Shown here piece by piece: positions 31,636 through 41,055 of a stretch of DNA of 64,000 nucleotides. Within the stretch, counting starts at the first letter, position 1. Each line of letters begins with the position of its first letter. Position numbers and translations under genes: made by a program. The notes beneath the pieces were generated by a model. It was not told the DNA's origin. It was given only the letters and a program-made list of their open reading frames with translations, and did no database searches. Source of the DNA: Alteromonas sp. BMJM2 (GTDB lineage: Bacteria; Pseudomonadota; Gammaproteobacteria; Enterobacterales; Alteromonadaceae); contig NZ_JAPVOT010000007.1 of the NCBI RefSeq assembly GCF_027257845.1, forward strand, positions 62,001 to 126,000, given 5' to 3'.

Positions 31636-31879
31636 ATTCTGCAGGCTTAAAACCATCTGCAATGTAACAGCCCATTTTATAAATGAGTTGCGGCAAGAAG
31701 TAACCGATAACCGCACTTACCAAACTAAACGGTAAAAGAAAGTAAGCTTCATCGCTGCCTTGTTTGAAACCATCAATCTCAAACAGGTAAATAAACAAGC
31801 AAGAGAGAATGGCATAAGCTGAGAAAAGTATACTTATAACATTAGCTATTCTTTTATAGCCTACCCTTTTATTATTCAT
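31634..31879 (-). CDS. two-helix membrane protein, possible moron
   Basis: 81 aa with AAGGAA before the ATG. Two membrane helices (VISILFSAYAILSCLFIYLF and FLLPFSLVSAVIGYFLPQLI) around an acidic loop. It is the only leftward gene in the rightward arm, has its own terminator and lies next to xis/int: the usual setting of a gene expressed from the prophage (superinfection exclusion, host-fitness gene). No family is recognised. Confidence 0.55.
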   Translation of the reverse strand: MNNKRVGYKRIANVISILFSAYAILSCLFIYLFEIDGFKQGSDEAYFLLPFSLVSAVIGYFLPQLIYKMGCYIADGFKPAE

Positions 31880-31913
31880 AAATTTCCTTACAACAAAATA
31901 GGACTACTATTGT

Positions 31914-32120
31914 ATGAAAAATCAATACATTAAGCTAGGTTGGGTTTACCCAAAAGTCATGCTTGAACTGAAAGGTTTAACCTATGACAGTCTCACAAAA
32001 CGTCGAACCCGTGGACACCTTGAAGAAGGTAAACATTGGAAGAAAGTTCAAGGTGTAATAATGTACCACTACGAACGCATCGACGAATTGTTTGAGGAAC
32101 AGCATGACCAAGTTGCTTAG
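31914..32120 (+). CDS. excisionase-like protein
   Basis: 68 aa. The layout (GWVYPKVMLELKGLTYDSLT, then RGHLEEGKHWKKVQGVIMYH, then YERIDELF) matches small winged-helix Xis proteins in which a first helix is followed by the EG-x-HW-x-K wing. Located directly before and overlapping the integrase gene. It would bend attachment-site DNA and drive excision. Start by ATG with AGGA about 10 bases upstream. Confidence 0.65.
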   Translation: MKNQYIKLGWVYPKVMLELKGLTYDSLTKRRTRGHLEEGKHWKKVQGVIMYHYERIDELFEEQHDQVA

Positions 32121-33357
32121 TGATTTCGCTAAGGAGTATAAAGGTGTACACCTACGGGGTGACTCTATATCTATCGATTTCCAATTTAAGGGAGTCAGGT
32201 GTAGAGAAACCCTGATTAATGTACGAGCGACAAAAGACAATATTAAGTTTGCTGCCAACAAGCGCACAACGATATTGCATGAAATCGTTATGCAAACTTT
32301 CTCCTATCGAAAACACTTCCCCAATTCAAAGAGAGCCAGTCAGTTTGAACCGGCACTCGTAGTACCTACCGTCGAAGAGTCATTACTACTTTGGCTTGAA
32401 GGCAAGAAGAGTGAAGTGTCTAAAAAGACACACGACTTAATGGAGAAGCGAGTACACAAGCACATCATACCCAAGTTTGGGCCACGCAAGATTGACACAC
32501 TGCTACAGTCTGAGATCAAGCGTTGGAGAATGGTGGACTTGGGTGAGCTGGCTAACAAAACCATTAACGACATAATGACTCCGCTTCGTGGCATCTTTGC
32601 AGATGCACTCGCAGACAGAGTGATTGAGTTCAACCCGTGCGCTCATGTACCTAATTTAGATAAGGACTCAGAAGACAATGCTGACCCTTTCACAATGAAG
32701 GAACTTGAAGCCATAGAGAACACTGACACTCACATGTTGTCAGAACGTAACGCATTTATGTTCGCTGCGTGGACTGGTATGCGAATATCAGAGTGGATGG
32801 CTTTAGCCTGGGAAGATGTGGACTTCACACAACGCACCGTTAAGGTACAGCGTTCTGTTGTGTCACATGACTTAAAAGTGCCTAAGACCAAATCCAGTAT
32901 TCGTACTATTCATTTGCTCGGGCAAGCTTACGACATATTAGTCGCACAGAAAGCCCTTACCTTTATGCTGTCGCCTATCCGATCGGAAGTAGGTCAATCA
33001 GATAAACGTCGAACCAAGAGTCAAAGACTGTCCTATGTATTTAGGCAGACTGGTTCAAACGAACCTTATGCATTAAGTGCAAAGTACAACTATGACTTTT
33101 TCACGAACCATTTGAAGAAAGCACAAGTGAGAGACAGAGGTGCCAATCAAGCTCGCCATACGTTCGCCAGTCAACTTTTAACGAAGGGTGTTAATGAACG
33201 TTGGATAATGAGAGAGATGGGTCATACGTCGATCACAATGTTCGAGAAACACTATGGTCGTTGGATCGATGAAGAGATGCCTGATATGGCAGATCAAGTC
33301 ACAAAAATGTTCCAAAATGTCACAATCGCGTCACAGAGAAACACAGGGAACACTTAA
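32104..33357 (+). CDS. tyrosine integrase
   Basis: 417 aa. N-terminal arm-binding domain of the DUF3596 type (GVHLRGDSISIDFQFKGVRC, about 14-33), SAM-like core-binding domain (about 90-180) and catalytic domain with R227 (GMRISEW), K263 (TKSSIRT), R351 (QARHTFAS), H374 (MGHTS) and Tyr384 (EKHYGRW). The usual His three residues before the second Arg is Asn, as in related integrases with QARHTFAS. ATG 32104 is chosen because GAGGA lies 5 bases upstream; ATG 32092 is an alternative. It ends 25 bases from the 3' end of tRNA-Leu, the expected attachment site. Confidence 0.9.
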   Translation: MTKLLSDFAKEYKGVHLRGDSISIDFQFKGVRCRETLINVRATKDNIKFAANKRTTILHEIVMQTFSYRKHFPNSKRASQFEPALVVPTVEESLLLWLEGKKSEVSKKTHDLMEKRVHKHIIPKFGPRKIDTLLQSEIKRWRMVDLGELANKTINDIMTPLRGIFADALADRVIEFNPCAHVPNLDKDSEDNADPFTMKELEAIENTDTHMLSERNAFMFAAWTGMRISEWMALAWEDVDFTQRTVKVQRSVVSHDLKVPKTKSSIRTIHLLGQAYDILVAQKALTFMLSPIRSEVGQSDKRRTKSQRLSYVFRQTGSNEPYALSAKYNYDFFTNHLKKAQVRDRGANQARHTFASQLLTKGVNERWIMREMGHTSITMFEKHYGRWIDEEMPDMADQVTKMFQNVTIASQRNTGNT

Positions 33358-33381
33358 GTACTTGATTTAAAACATAAAAAT

Positions 33382-33467
33382 TGGTGCGGAAAGCGGGACT
33401 TGAACCCGCACGAGCTATGCTCACCACCCCCTCAAGATGGCGTGTCTACCAATTCCACCACTTCCGC
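33382..33467 (-). tRNA. tRNA-Leu (GAG), probable phage attachment site
   Basis: 86 bases including encoded CCA on the minus strand. Acceptor GCGGAAG/CTTTCCGC region, D-loop with AATTGGTAGACA, anticodon arm CCATC-TTGAGGG-GGTGG (anticodon GAG), long variable arm and T-arm GCGGG-TTCAAGT-CCCGC. Order secG-tRNA-Leu matches the Escherichia coli secG-leuU arrangement, where metY-rimP-nusA follow. Here the prophage lies in place of those genes, which should be found left of the window. The tRNA remains complete, so the phage DNA restores its 3' end. Confidence 0.95.
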
Positions 33468-33477
33468 AATAAACTTT

Positions 33478-33882
33478 TTACTCTGGCGTGTCGATACCAT
33501 CAGTTGCCGGCACGTCGTCTTGTGTTTCATCAGTAACTGGGATATCAGATTGTGCAGGTACATCTTCTACCACTGGCACATCTGCATCACCTGGTACTTC
33601 GACTGCCGCAGGTACATCCAAATTGTTCCACTCGTCTTCGGCACTTTCGCGATTTGCCGTCATAGCACCGAGTGACAAGCTTATGAAAAAGAATAAGCCG
33701 GCCAAAATTGACGTTGTGCGAGTCATAAAATTGCCAGAGCCGCCTGAACCAAACACGGTGTTTGAACCACCCGAGCCAAAAGAAGCGCCCATGTCCGCCC
33801 CTTTACCTTGTTGGATTAACACGAACCCAATCAATAAGAGTGCAACAACTAGGTATGCTACTAAAAGCACTTCATAAATCAT
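33478..33882 (-). CDS. secG: SecG, preprotein translocase subunit
   Basis: 134 aa. Two membrane helices (YEVLLVAYLVVALLLIGFVL and about residues 54-74) flank the conserved cytoplasmic loop with LIQQGKGADMGASFGSG. It assists SecYE during SecA-driven export. The C-terminus carries a long acidic, Pro/Val/Asp-rich tail (about 50 residues) absent from E. coli SecG. Part of the leftward unit folP-glmM-tpiA-secG-tRNA-Leu. 10-base gap to tpiA. Confidence 0.93.
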   Translation of the reverse strand: MIYEVLLVAYLVVALLLIGFVLIQQGKGADMGASFGSGGSNTVFGSGGSGNFMTRTTSILAGLFFFISLSLGAMTANRESAEDEWNNLDVPAAVEVPGDADVPVVEDVPAQSDIPVTDETQDDVPATDGIDTPE

Positions 33883-33892
33883 AAATACCTCG

Positions 33893-34636
33893 TCAGTTTG
33901 CCGCTTGGCAAATTGAAATAAAATCTTCAGCTTTTAAACTAGCCCCACCAATTAAACCGCCATCTACGTCTTTTTGTGAAAACAACGTTTGCGCATTATC
34001 AGGTTTCACGCTTCCACCGTATAAAATAGGAAGCTTGAGGGCCAAATCTGCGTCTACTTTATCAAAGTAACCGCGTATAAACTCGTGAACTTCTTGTGCC
34101 TGTTCAGGCGTAGCTGTTTTTCCTGTCCCTATGGCCCAAATTGGCTCATAAGCAATAACAGACTTTGACAACTCTTCAATTGAAAGCGTGGAAGTTAGTG
34201 CATCTAACTGCTCGCCAACAAAACGTTCTACGTCACCCGCTTCGCGGATTTCTAAAGACTCACCAACACAAATGATTGGTGTAACACCCGCCTCGACGCA
34301 TTTCTTCGCTTTAAGCGCTACAAGTTCGTTAGACTCTTGTTGATCTTCCCTTCTTTCAGAGTGGCCAACAATGGCATAACGACAACCGGCATCCTTAATC
34401 ATCTCTAATGACAACTCACCTGTGTGAGCTCCATTATCAAGGTGACTTACATTCTGAGCGCCTATAAAGAATGAATCGCCAGCAAAATGATGAAACAAAG
34501 TGGACGGTGAACAAATCACTACGTTCGTTTCACATTGCACTGCATTAAACTTCTCATTGAAGTCGGCAACAAGTGCTGTGTCTCCGTTCATCTTCCAGTT
34601 TCCAGCAACCAGAGACTGTCTTATTTTATTACTCAC
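33893..34636 (-). CDS. tpiA: triosephosphate isomerase
   Basis: 247 aa, usual length. Interconverts dihydroxyacetone phosphate and glyceraldehyde 3-phosphate. Catalytic Lys in NWKMNGD, His in IVGHSERR, Glu in AYEPIWAIGTGKTA, and the phosphate loop GGSVKPDN. Between glmM and secG, an order common in Alteromonadales. Confidence 0.96.
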   Translation of the reverse strand: MSNKIRQSLVAGNWKMNGDTALVADFNEKFNAVQCETNVVICSPSTLFHHFAGDSFFIGAQNVSHLDNGAHTGELSLEMIKDAGCRYAIVGHSERREDQQESNELVALKAKKCVEAGVTPIICVGESLEIREAGDVERFVGEQLDALTSTLSIEELSKSVIAYEPIWAIGTGKTATPEQAQEVHEFIRGYFDKVDADLALKLPILYGGSVKPDNAQTLFSQKDVDGGLIGGASLKAEDFISICQAAN

Positions 34637-34731
34637 TTTGTCGACCTTAGCCCTGTCTTTTAGCGGGCGTGATATTAACTATTTACAACGTAAGATACAA
34701 GTATAAAAAGCGAAATTTCCTGCTACACCAA

Positions 34732-36075
34732 CTAATTGGCGAGATTACGAACAGTTTCTGCAATATGTTCTGCCCATTTCTCAGACTTTTGCTCTTCGTT
34801 AGATTCAACCATAACTCTTATTAATGGCTCCGTACCACTTTTCCGCAGTAATACTCTGCCAGTTTTGCCTAAGGCAGCCTCAGCTTCCAGTTTTGCATTT
34901 TGTACATCGTGATGAGCTAGATAGTCTGTATCTTGTTTTGTGTATCGAACGTTTACTAATGTTTGAGGATACATTTCAAAACCGCTGGCTAAATCATGTA
35001 AGTCCAAATGAGATCGTAGCATGGCAGCAAGCACCTGTAGACCAGCCACAATACCATCTCCTGTCGAGCACATAGAAAGATTAAGAATGTGCCCTGAGCT
35101 CTCTCCGCCAATAGACCAGCCTTTTTGCTGAAGAAGCTCCATAACGTAACGATCGCCCACTTTACTTCTTGCAAATGGAACACCCAACTTACTCAGGGCA
35201 TTTTCCAACCCTAAGTTGCTCATAAGTGTTCCAACCACCCCCCCCTGCATCTGACCATTTTTAAGAGCATCGCGCGCAATGATATAAACAATCTGATCGC
35301 CATCAAGTACATTACCCAGATGATCAACCATCATGAGTCTGTCGCCATCTCCGTCTAGTGCAAATCCAAGGTCTGCGCCCGTTTCTTTCACCTTGGCAAC
35401 GATACCGTCCATAGCCGTAGCACCGACTTGATCATTGATATTTAGACCATTTGGCGCGGTACCAATTTCAATGACGTTAGCACCAAGTTCTCTCAGTACG
35501 TTCGGCGCGATATGATAGGTAGCACCGTGGGCGCAATCGACCACAATCTTTAAACCGGTAAGGGATAGTTCAGAGGGGAATGTACCTTTACAAAATTCGA
35601 TGTAGCGGCCAGCTGCGTCATCTATACGCGTAGCCTTGCCTAATTTGTCAGAAGCAACGCATGTCATTGGCCGCTCAAGCATTTCTTCTATAGCCAGTTC
35701 AATGTCATCGTCAAGCTTAAAACCTTGAGCGGAAAAAAACTTAATGCCATTATCGTAATAAGGATTGTGCGACGCACTGATAACAATGCCGGCTTCAGAA
35801 CGGAATGTTTTGGTAAGGTATGCTATTGCAGGCGTCGGCATTGGACCAAGAAGTCCGATGTTGATACCCGCCGCTGAAAGCCCTGCTTCTAATGAAGACT
35901 CAAGCATGTACCCAGAAATACGTGTATCTTTACCAATAAGCACCTTATTAGTACCTCGGCCTGCGAGTACTTTACCCGCAGCCCAGCCTAATTTGATGCA
36001 AAACTCAGGATTAATGCTACTTTCGCCGACCTTGCCACGGATACCGTCGGTACCAAAATATTTACGCTGACTCAT
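34732..36075 (-). CDS. glmM: phosphoglucosamine mutase
   Basis: 447 aa. Converts glucosamine 6-phosphate to the 1-phosphate for UDP-GlcNAc synthesis. Active-site serine in [12 protein letters not shown], metal loop DGDGDR, sugar loop GGESSGH and C-terminal phosphate loop [12 protein letters not shown]. Follows folP by 12 bases, as in E. coli folP-glmM. Confidence 0.96.
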   Translation of the reverse strand: MSQRKYFGTDGIRGKVGESSINPEFCIKLGWAAGKVLAGRGTNKVLIGKDTRISGYMLESSLEAGLSAAGINIGLLGPMPTPAIAYLTKTFRSEAGIVISASHNPYYDNGIKFFSAQGFKLDDDIELAIEEMLERPMTCVASDKLGKATRIDDAAGRYIEFCKGTFPSELSLTGLKIVVDCAHGATYHIAPNVLRELGANVIEIGTAPNGLNINDQVGATAMDGIVAKVKETGADLGFALDGDGDRLMMVDHLGNVLDGDQIVYIIARDALKNGQMQGGVVGTLMSNLGLENALSKLGVPFARSKVGDRYVMELLQQKGWSIGGESSGHILNLSMCSTGDGIVAGLQVLAAMLRSHLDLHDLASGFEMYPQTLVNVRYTKQDTDYLAHHDVQNAKLEAEAALGKTGRVLLRKSGTEPLIRVMVESNEEQKSEKWAEHIAETVRNLAN

Positions 36076-36087
36076 TATTATTCCTTA

Positions 36088-36909
36088 TTACATTTTATTC
36101 AGCATTTTCACGATATTCACGGCATCCGCCGTTTCTTGCACATCGTGTACACGTATAATGTGTGCGCCCATTTGAGCAACAATTGTAGCGAGTGCTATGC
36201 TTCCAGCCAAGCGTTCGTCCACATTTCTATCTAATAACTTTCCAATCATAGATTTTCGAGACATGCCCACTAAAACAGGAAGACCTAGTGCCATGATATC
36301 AGGAAGATATTTCACCAAAGCATAATTGTGTTCAAGGGATTTCCCAAAGCCATAACCAGGGTCTAACAATATAGATGACTTGTCTATTCCTACACTTTTA
36401 CAGGCTTCAATCCGCTCAAGCAAAAACTGGCTAACATCTGCTACTACATCATTATACTTAGGATGAGATTGCATGGTCCGTGGCTGACCCAGCATGTGCA
36501 TTAGACAAACAGGAACTTTTGCCTTTGATGCCGCTACTAGCGCGCCTGGTTCACGAAGCGCTCTTACGTCGTTGATTAAACCGGCACCAGCGTTAACGGC
36601 CTCTGTCATCACCTGCGCTTTGCTTGTGTCTATTGAAATGACACAGTCGCTATTTGCCGAAATGGCTTCAATAACTGGAATGGTTCTGTCCAATTCTTCT
36701 TGAAGCGCCACTTCTTTTGCGCCTGGACGAGTAGACTCTCCACCAATATCAATAAACGTAGCGCCCTGCTCAACCATCTTAAGTGCATGCTGAACTGCAT
36801 GTTGAGTGGACGTGTGTTGTCCACCATCAGAAAAAGAATCGGGGGTGACATTTAAAATACCCATAATTCGAGGTTCAGAAAGATTGATAGAGTGATTGGC
36901 AAACTGCAT
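36088..36909 (-). CDS. folP: dihydropteroate synthase
   Basis: 273 aa TIM barrel that joins p-aminobenzoate to dihydropterin pyrophosphate in folate synthesis, the sulfonamide target. Signatures GILNVTPDSFSDGG, DIGGESTRPGA, SIDTSKA, LLDPGYGFGKS and the closing IIRVHDV. First gene of the folP-glmM unit after the ftsH terminator. Confidence 0.95.
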   Translation of the reverse strand: MQFANHSINLSEPRIMGILNVTPDSFSDGGQHTSTQHAVQHALKMVEQGATFIDIGGESTRPGAKEVALQEELDRTIPVIEAISANSDCVISIDTSKAQVMTEAVNAGAGLINDVRALREPGALVAASKAKVPVCLMHMLGQPRTMQSHPKYNDVVADVSQFLLERIEACKSVGIDKSSILLDPGYGFGKSLEHNYALVKYLPDIMALGLPVLVGMSRKSMIGKLLDRNVDERLAGSIALATIVAQMGAHIIRVHDVQETADAVNIVKMLNKM

Positions 36910-36950
36910 TAAAAAACTCGTTAATATTTGTAGATTACAGTGTCTATAAT

Positions 36951-36980
36951 AAAAAACGCCAGATTAACTGGCGTTTTTTT
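36951..36980 (-). terminator. intrinsic terminator between ftsH and folP
   Basis: CGCCAG/CTGGCG with loop ATTAA, flanked by A6 and T7, so it can work on either strand. It separates ftsH from folP. Confidence 0.85.
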
Positions 36981-37007
36981 GATTACAAAAAATAGTGTAA
37001 AGAGGTG

Positions 37008-38945
37008 CTAGCTAGGAATATCGCCTGGCTTTCCGACTGAAGATTTGTCTACACCATCGTTTTTGATCTCACCTTCTTTAACAGGCGAACCGCCGCTTGG
37101 CTTATCACCACCCGAAGGCTTACTGTCGTCCCAGTCTGCGGGAGGACGCACTTCCGTTCGGTTCATCAAATCATCAATCTGCCTAGCATCGATAGTTTCA
37201 TACTTCATCAGCGCGTCTTTCATCGTGTGAAGAACATCTTTATTGTCTTCTAAAATCTGCTGCGCTCTTTCATAATTGCGGTCTATAAGTGACTTGATTT
37301 CAGCATCGATAGCACGAGCCGTATCATCAGACATACTCGACGCTCTCGACATTGAATTACCAAGGAATACTTCGCCCTCTTCTTCTGCGTAAAGCATAGG
37401 TCCCATCTTTGTAGATAGTCCCCATTGAGTTACCATTTTACGAGCAATATCAGTAGCACGCTCAATATCGTTTGATGCACCAGTAGTCACTTTGTCATCG
37501 CCGTAAATTATCTGCTCTGCAATTCGACCACCAAACAGGCTGGAAATCATACTTTCTAGATGCTGTTTAGAATGACTTACGCGGTCTTTCTCAGGCAAGT
37601 ACATGGTTACACCAAGTGCTCTACCACGAGGGATGATTGACACTTTGTAAACAGGGTCGTGCTCTGGCACTATCCGACCTACAATTGCGTGACCTGCTTC
37701 GTGATAAGCCGTCATTTCTTTTTCAGACTCGGACATCACCATTGACTTGCGCTCAGAGCCCATCATGATTTTGTCTTTCGCTTTCTCGAACTCTTCCATG
37801 GCAACAACTCGCTTGCTGCCGCGGGCGGCGAATAAAGCAGCCTCGTTCACCAGGTTTGCTAGGTCAGCACCAGAAAAACCCGGTGTTCCTCTCGCAATCA
37901 ACGATGCTTCAACGTTGTCTGCGATAGGGACTTTGCGCATGTGAACTTTAAGAATTTGCTCACGACCGCGAATATCAGGAAGACCAACAATAACCTGACG
38001 GTCAAAACGACCTGGACGAAGTAATGCAGGGTCAAGTACGTCTGGGCGGTTAGTTGCCGCAATAACGATGATCCCTTCGTGACCTTCAAAGCCATCCATT
38101 TCAACTAGCATCTGGTTAAGCGTTTGCTCACGCTCATCATGACCGCCGCCTAGGCCTGCGCCACGCTTACGACCAACCGCGTCAATCTCGTCAATAAAGA
38201 TAATGCAGGGTGCTGCTTTTTTCGCTTGCTCGAACATATCACGCACGCGTGATGCACCTACGCCCACAAACATTTCAACAAAGTCAGAACCCGAGATGCT
38301 AAAGAATGGTACTTTTGCTTCACCGGCGATGGCTTTTGCTAGTAGCGTTTTACCCGTTCCCGGAGGACCGACCATTAACACGCCTTTGGGAATTTTACCG
38401 CCAAGCTTTTGGAATTTCGATGGATCGCGTAAAAAGTCGACTAATTCAGACACGTCTTCTTTTGCCTCGTCGCAACCTGCAACGTCTGCAAACGTAGTCT
38501 TTATCTGGTCTTCACCTAACAAGCGCGCTTTGCTCTTGCCAAACGACATGGCACCTTTGCCGCCGCCGCCCTGCATCTGGCGCATAAAGAATATCCATAC
38601 TCCAATTAACAGTAACATTGGGAACCAAGATATAAATATCGACGCGAGAAGTGATTGCTCCTCCGGCGGTTCACCATAAACTCTTACATCATTTTTTACC
38701 AAGTCTGAAACCAGCTTGTCATCGAAATAAGGTACGAAAGTTTGAAAAGATTCACCTGAGCGCTTAGTTCCACGAATTTCGCCATCATTATTAATGCGAA
38801 CTTCACGAATATTGCCCTGCTCTGCTTCTCTTAGAAATGTTGTGTAGTCAGTTTGTGAACGAGCTGATTCACTCGGTGAAAAGCTCTGGAAAACCGACAT
38901 CAATACAACGGCGATAACCAACCATAAGATTAAATTTTTTGCCAT
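37008..38945 (-). CDS. ftsH: ATP-dependent zinc metalloprotease FtsH
   Basis: 645 aa. Two N-terminal membrane helices (about 5-22 and 98-121) around a periplasmic domain. AAA+ domain with Walker A GPPGTGKT (193-200), IIFIDEID and the second region of homology [19 protein letters not shown]. Zinc site HEAGH (415-419). It degrades misfolded and regulatory membrane proteins and, in enteric bacteria, lambda CII. ATG 38945 is chosen over the TTG at 38954. Gene order rlmE-ftsH is the standard one. Confidence 0.96.
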   Translation of the reverse strand: MAKNLILWLVIAVVLMSVFQSFSPSESARSQTDYTTFLREAEQGNIREVRINNDGEIRGTKRSGESFQTFVPYFDDKLVSDLVKNDVRVYGEPPEEQSLLASIFISWFPMLLLIGVWIFFMRQMQGGGGKGAMSFGKSKARLLGEDQIKTTFADVAGCDEAKEDVSELVDFLRDPSKFQKLGGKIPKGVLMVGPPGTGKTLLAKAIAGEAKVPFFSISGSDFVEMFVGVGASRVRDMFEQAKKAAPCIIFIDEIDAVGRKRGAGLGGGHDEREQTLNQMLVEMDGFEGHEGIIVIAATNRPDVLDPALLRPGRFDRQVIVGLPDIRGREQILKVHMRKVPIADNVEASLIARGTPGFSGADLANLVNEAALFAARGSKRVVAMEEFEKAKDKIMMGSERKSMVMSESEKEMTAYHEAGHAIVGRIVPEHDPVYKVSIIPRGRALGVTMYLPEKDRVSHSKQHLESMISSLFGGRIAEQIIYGDDKVTTGASNDIERATDIARKMVTQWGLSTKMGPMLYAEEEGEVFLGNSMSRASSMSDDTARAIDAEIKSLIDRNYERAQQILEDNKDVLHTMKDALMKYETIDARQIDDLMNRTEVRPPADWDDSKPSGGDKPSGGSPVKEGEIKNDGVDKSSVGKPGDIPS

Positions 38946-39055
38946 GTCGCTCAATGCTACTAACCTCTATAAATCCGAACTGGTGCAGTATTAACCAAGT
39001 TGTTGGTTCAATATACAAAACAGTTCGCAACAAAAATCGCTTAATTCAAAGCGTA

Positions 39056-39685
39056 CTACACTTTATACCCACAAGCCACCAAATACACCTCACGAGAACG
39101 GGATCTCGACGACGCAGGCTTACGCGTTTTTATGGTGGTGAAGGATTGTTTGAGCGAATTCATAAATTCAACAAAACCTTCACCTTGAAACACTTTAATG
39201 ACGAATGAGCCACCCGGCTTCAACACTTGATGACACATATCTAACGCCAGCTCGCACAAGTACATAGAACGAGACTGATCCACCGCCGAATTACCAGCTA
39301 AGTTAGGTGCCATGTCAGACAACACTATATCTACGGTGTTCCCACCAATTCTGTTCAATAATGCATTTAAAACTTCTTCTTCGCGAAAATCACCCTGAAG
39401 AAAGTCTACACCTACAATTGAATCCATAGGTAAAATGTCACAAGCGATAACCTGACCTTTGTCGCCGACTAACTTTGCAGAGAGCTGTGACCAACCACCG
39501 GGAGCAGCTCCTAAATCGACTAGTGTCATTCCAGGCTTTATTAATTTATCTTTATTCTGAATTTCTTCCAGTTTATAGATAGCGCGAGACCGCCAACCCT
39601 CTTTCTGCGCTTTTTGCACATAATGGTCGTCGAAATGTTCTTTGAGCCAACGTTTACTGCTGGCGGATTGGTTCTTTTTTGTCAT
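39056..39685 (-). CDS. rlmE: 23S rRNA 2'-O-ribose methyltransferase RlmE
   Basis: 209 aa. Methylates U2552 of 23S rRNA with S-adenosylmethionine. N-terminal [23 protein letters not shown] motif [13 protein letters not shown], and catalytic K-D-K-E residues in [32 protein letters not shown] and the final strand. Upstream of ftsH and divergent from yhbY, as in E. coli. Confidence 0.95.
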   Translation of the reverse strand: MTKKNQSASSKRWLKEHFDDHYVQKAQKEGWRSRAIYKLEEIQNKDKLIKPGMTLVDLGAAPGGWSQLSAKLVGDKGQVIACDILPMDSIVGVDFLQGDFREEEVLNALLNRIGGNTVDIVLSDMAPNLAGNSAVDQSRSMYLCELALDMCHQVLKPGGSFVIKVFQGEGFVEFMNSLKQSFTTIKTRKPASSRSRSREVYLVACGYKV

Positions 39686-39780
39686 TCAATTACAATGTTA
39701 TTAGGATTGTAGGGAAGATGGCGTTAGAATACGTTATTTCAAGCATAAACTAACAGAATAATTGTAAGAATATTTATTAA

Positions 39781-40074
39781 ATGAAACTTTCAAATAAACA
39801 GAAACAATTTCTTAAAGGCCTAGCACACCCAATGAAACCAATCGTACAGCTCGGTTCAAACGGCCTCACTGAGGGCGTAGTAGCGGAAATTGATAGCGCC
39901 TTAAATCATCATGAACTGATCAAAGTAAAAGTGCCCTCTGACGATCGCGAAGAAAAATCGTTGATAATGGATGCCATCATTCGCGAAACTAACGCACACA
40001 AACTTCAGGTCATAGGTCACACGCTAATTATTTACCGTCCTAGCGAAGACTGTAAAATTCAGTTGCCAAAATAA
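39781..40074 (+). CDS. yhbY: RNA-binding protein YhbY (CRM domain)
   Basis: 97 aa, one CRM (CRS1-YhbY) domain, starting LSNKQKQFLKGLAHPMKPIV with the GSNGLTEGVVAEI loop. Binds pre-50S ribosomal particles. Its place opposite rlmE matches E. coli. Confidence 0.93.
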   Translation: MKLSNKQKQFLKGLAHPMKPIVQLGSNGLTEGVVAEIDSALNHHELIKVKVPSDDREEKSLIMDAIIRETNAHKLQVIGHTLIIYRPSEDCKIQLPK

Positions 40075-40169
40075 GGAAGCTTTTGGTGCTGGCATAGGCT
40101 AGCGCCATAGTTTTTCCTACCAATTCCCGTTAACATCTTGTTAAAACAACGAGAACAAACGGGAAATCA

Positions 40170-40946
40170 ATGCTGTTAACTAATCTTACTGCAATAGTCA
40201 CTGGCGGCTGCTCTGGTCTAGGCCATGCAACTGCGGTTGCACTTAGAGGCGCCGGCGTTAAAGTTAGTCTTTTCGATTTAAATGACGAACAAGGCGCACA
40301 GCGCGTATCTGAACTAGGTGAAGAAGGCACGCTTTTTTCTCACGTAGACGTCCGCGACGAAGATCAGGTTCAACGAGGAATCGACGCTACCACTGCAAAA
40401 TTTGGCGCCATAAGTATGGTAGTTAACTGCGCCGGTATCGCGCCAGCAAAACGCTTACTCGACAGAGAAGGCAACCCTGCCCCACTCGGCGACTTTCAAA
40501 AAACTATTGATATAAACCTCGTGGGCAGCTTTAACGTTGCGCGGCTTGTTGCTGCAACAATGGCAAAGCAGTCTCCTATCAATGATGAGGGTGAACGCGG
40601 CCTTATCATTAATACGGCATCGGTAGCTGGCTATGAGGGCCAAATAGGTCAAACTGCTTACGCAGCAAGTAAAGGCGGCATCATTGGTCTTACCCTACCT
40701 ATGGCTCGAGACCTAGCGCCGTTAGGCATTCGCGTAAATACTATCGCGCCTGGCGTGATGGGCACGCCAATGCTGCTTGCCATGCCAGAAAAAGTGCAAG
40801 AAGCGCTATCAGCAAACGTACAGTTTCCAAAGCGTTTAGGTTTGCCTGAAGAGTTTGCAAAACTGGTCATGCAGATAGCTGACAACACCTATATCAACGG
40901 CGAAACCATTCGCTTGGACGGTGGCCTGCGAATGCCTCCTAAATAA
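40170..40946 (+). CDS. short-chain dehydrogenase, 3-hydroxyacyl-CoA dehydrogenase type
   Basis: 258 aa SDR fold. NAD site TGGCSGLGHAT, NCAG (NNAG position), catalytic Ser in INTASVAGYEG and Tyr-Lys in YAASKGG. The sequence closely follows the type II 3-hydroxyacyl-CoA dehydrogenase group (human HSD17B10-like): LFDLNDEQGAQ, CAGIAPAKR and a C-terminal GETIRLDGGLRMPPK. Probable role in fatty acid or isoleucine breakdown. GGGA before the ATG, single-gene unit. Confidence 0.8.
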   Translation: MLLTNLTAIVTGGCSGLGHATAVALRGAGVKVSLFDLNDEQGAQRVSELGEEGTLFSHVDVRDEDQVQRGIDATTAKFGAISMVVNCAGIAPAKRLLDREGNPAPLGDFQKTIDINLVGSFNVARLVAATMAKQSPINDEGERGLIINTASVAGYEGQIGQTAYAASKGGIIGLTLPMARDLAPLGIRVNTIAPGVMGTPMLLAMPEKVQEALSANVQFPKRLGLPEEFAKLVMQIADNTYINGETIRLDGGLRMPPK

Positions 40947-41013
40947 ACTGGGTAGCTAGAATAATATAGCAACTGTCGATATGCGCTCACATGGTGAGTG
41001 GTAAAAAAACTGC

Positions 41014-41055
41014 AGCGCCGAAGTCACATAATTGACAATGCCGCGCTTTTTTTAT
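41014..41055. terminator. terminator between convergent genes
   Basis: AGCGC/GCGCT (41014-41018/41043-41047) enclosing GTCA/TGAC, followed by T7. Lies after the SDR gene and overlaps the stop of the leftward solute-binding gene. Confidence 0.65.

Noticed and set aside
1..33360. CRISPR array, transposon or IS element
   Set aside because: No regularly spaced repeats and no transposase-like product on either strand.
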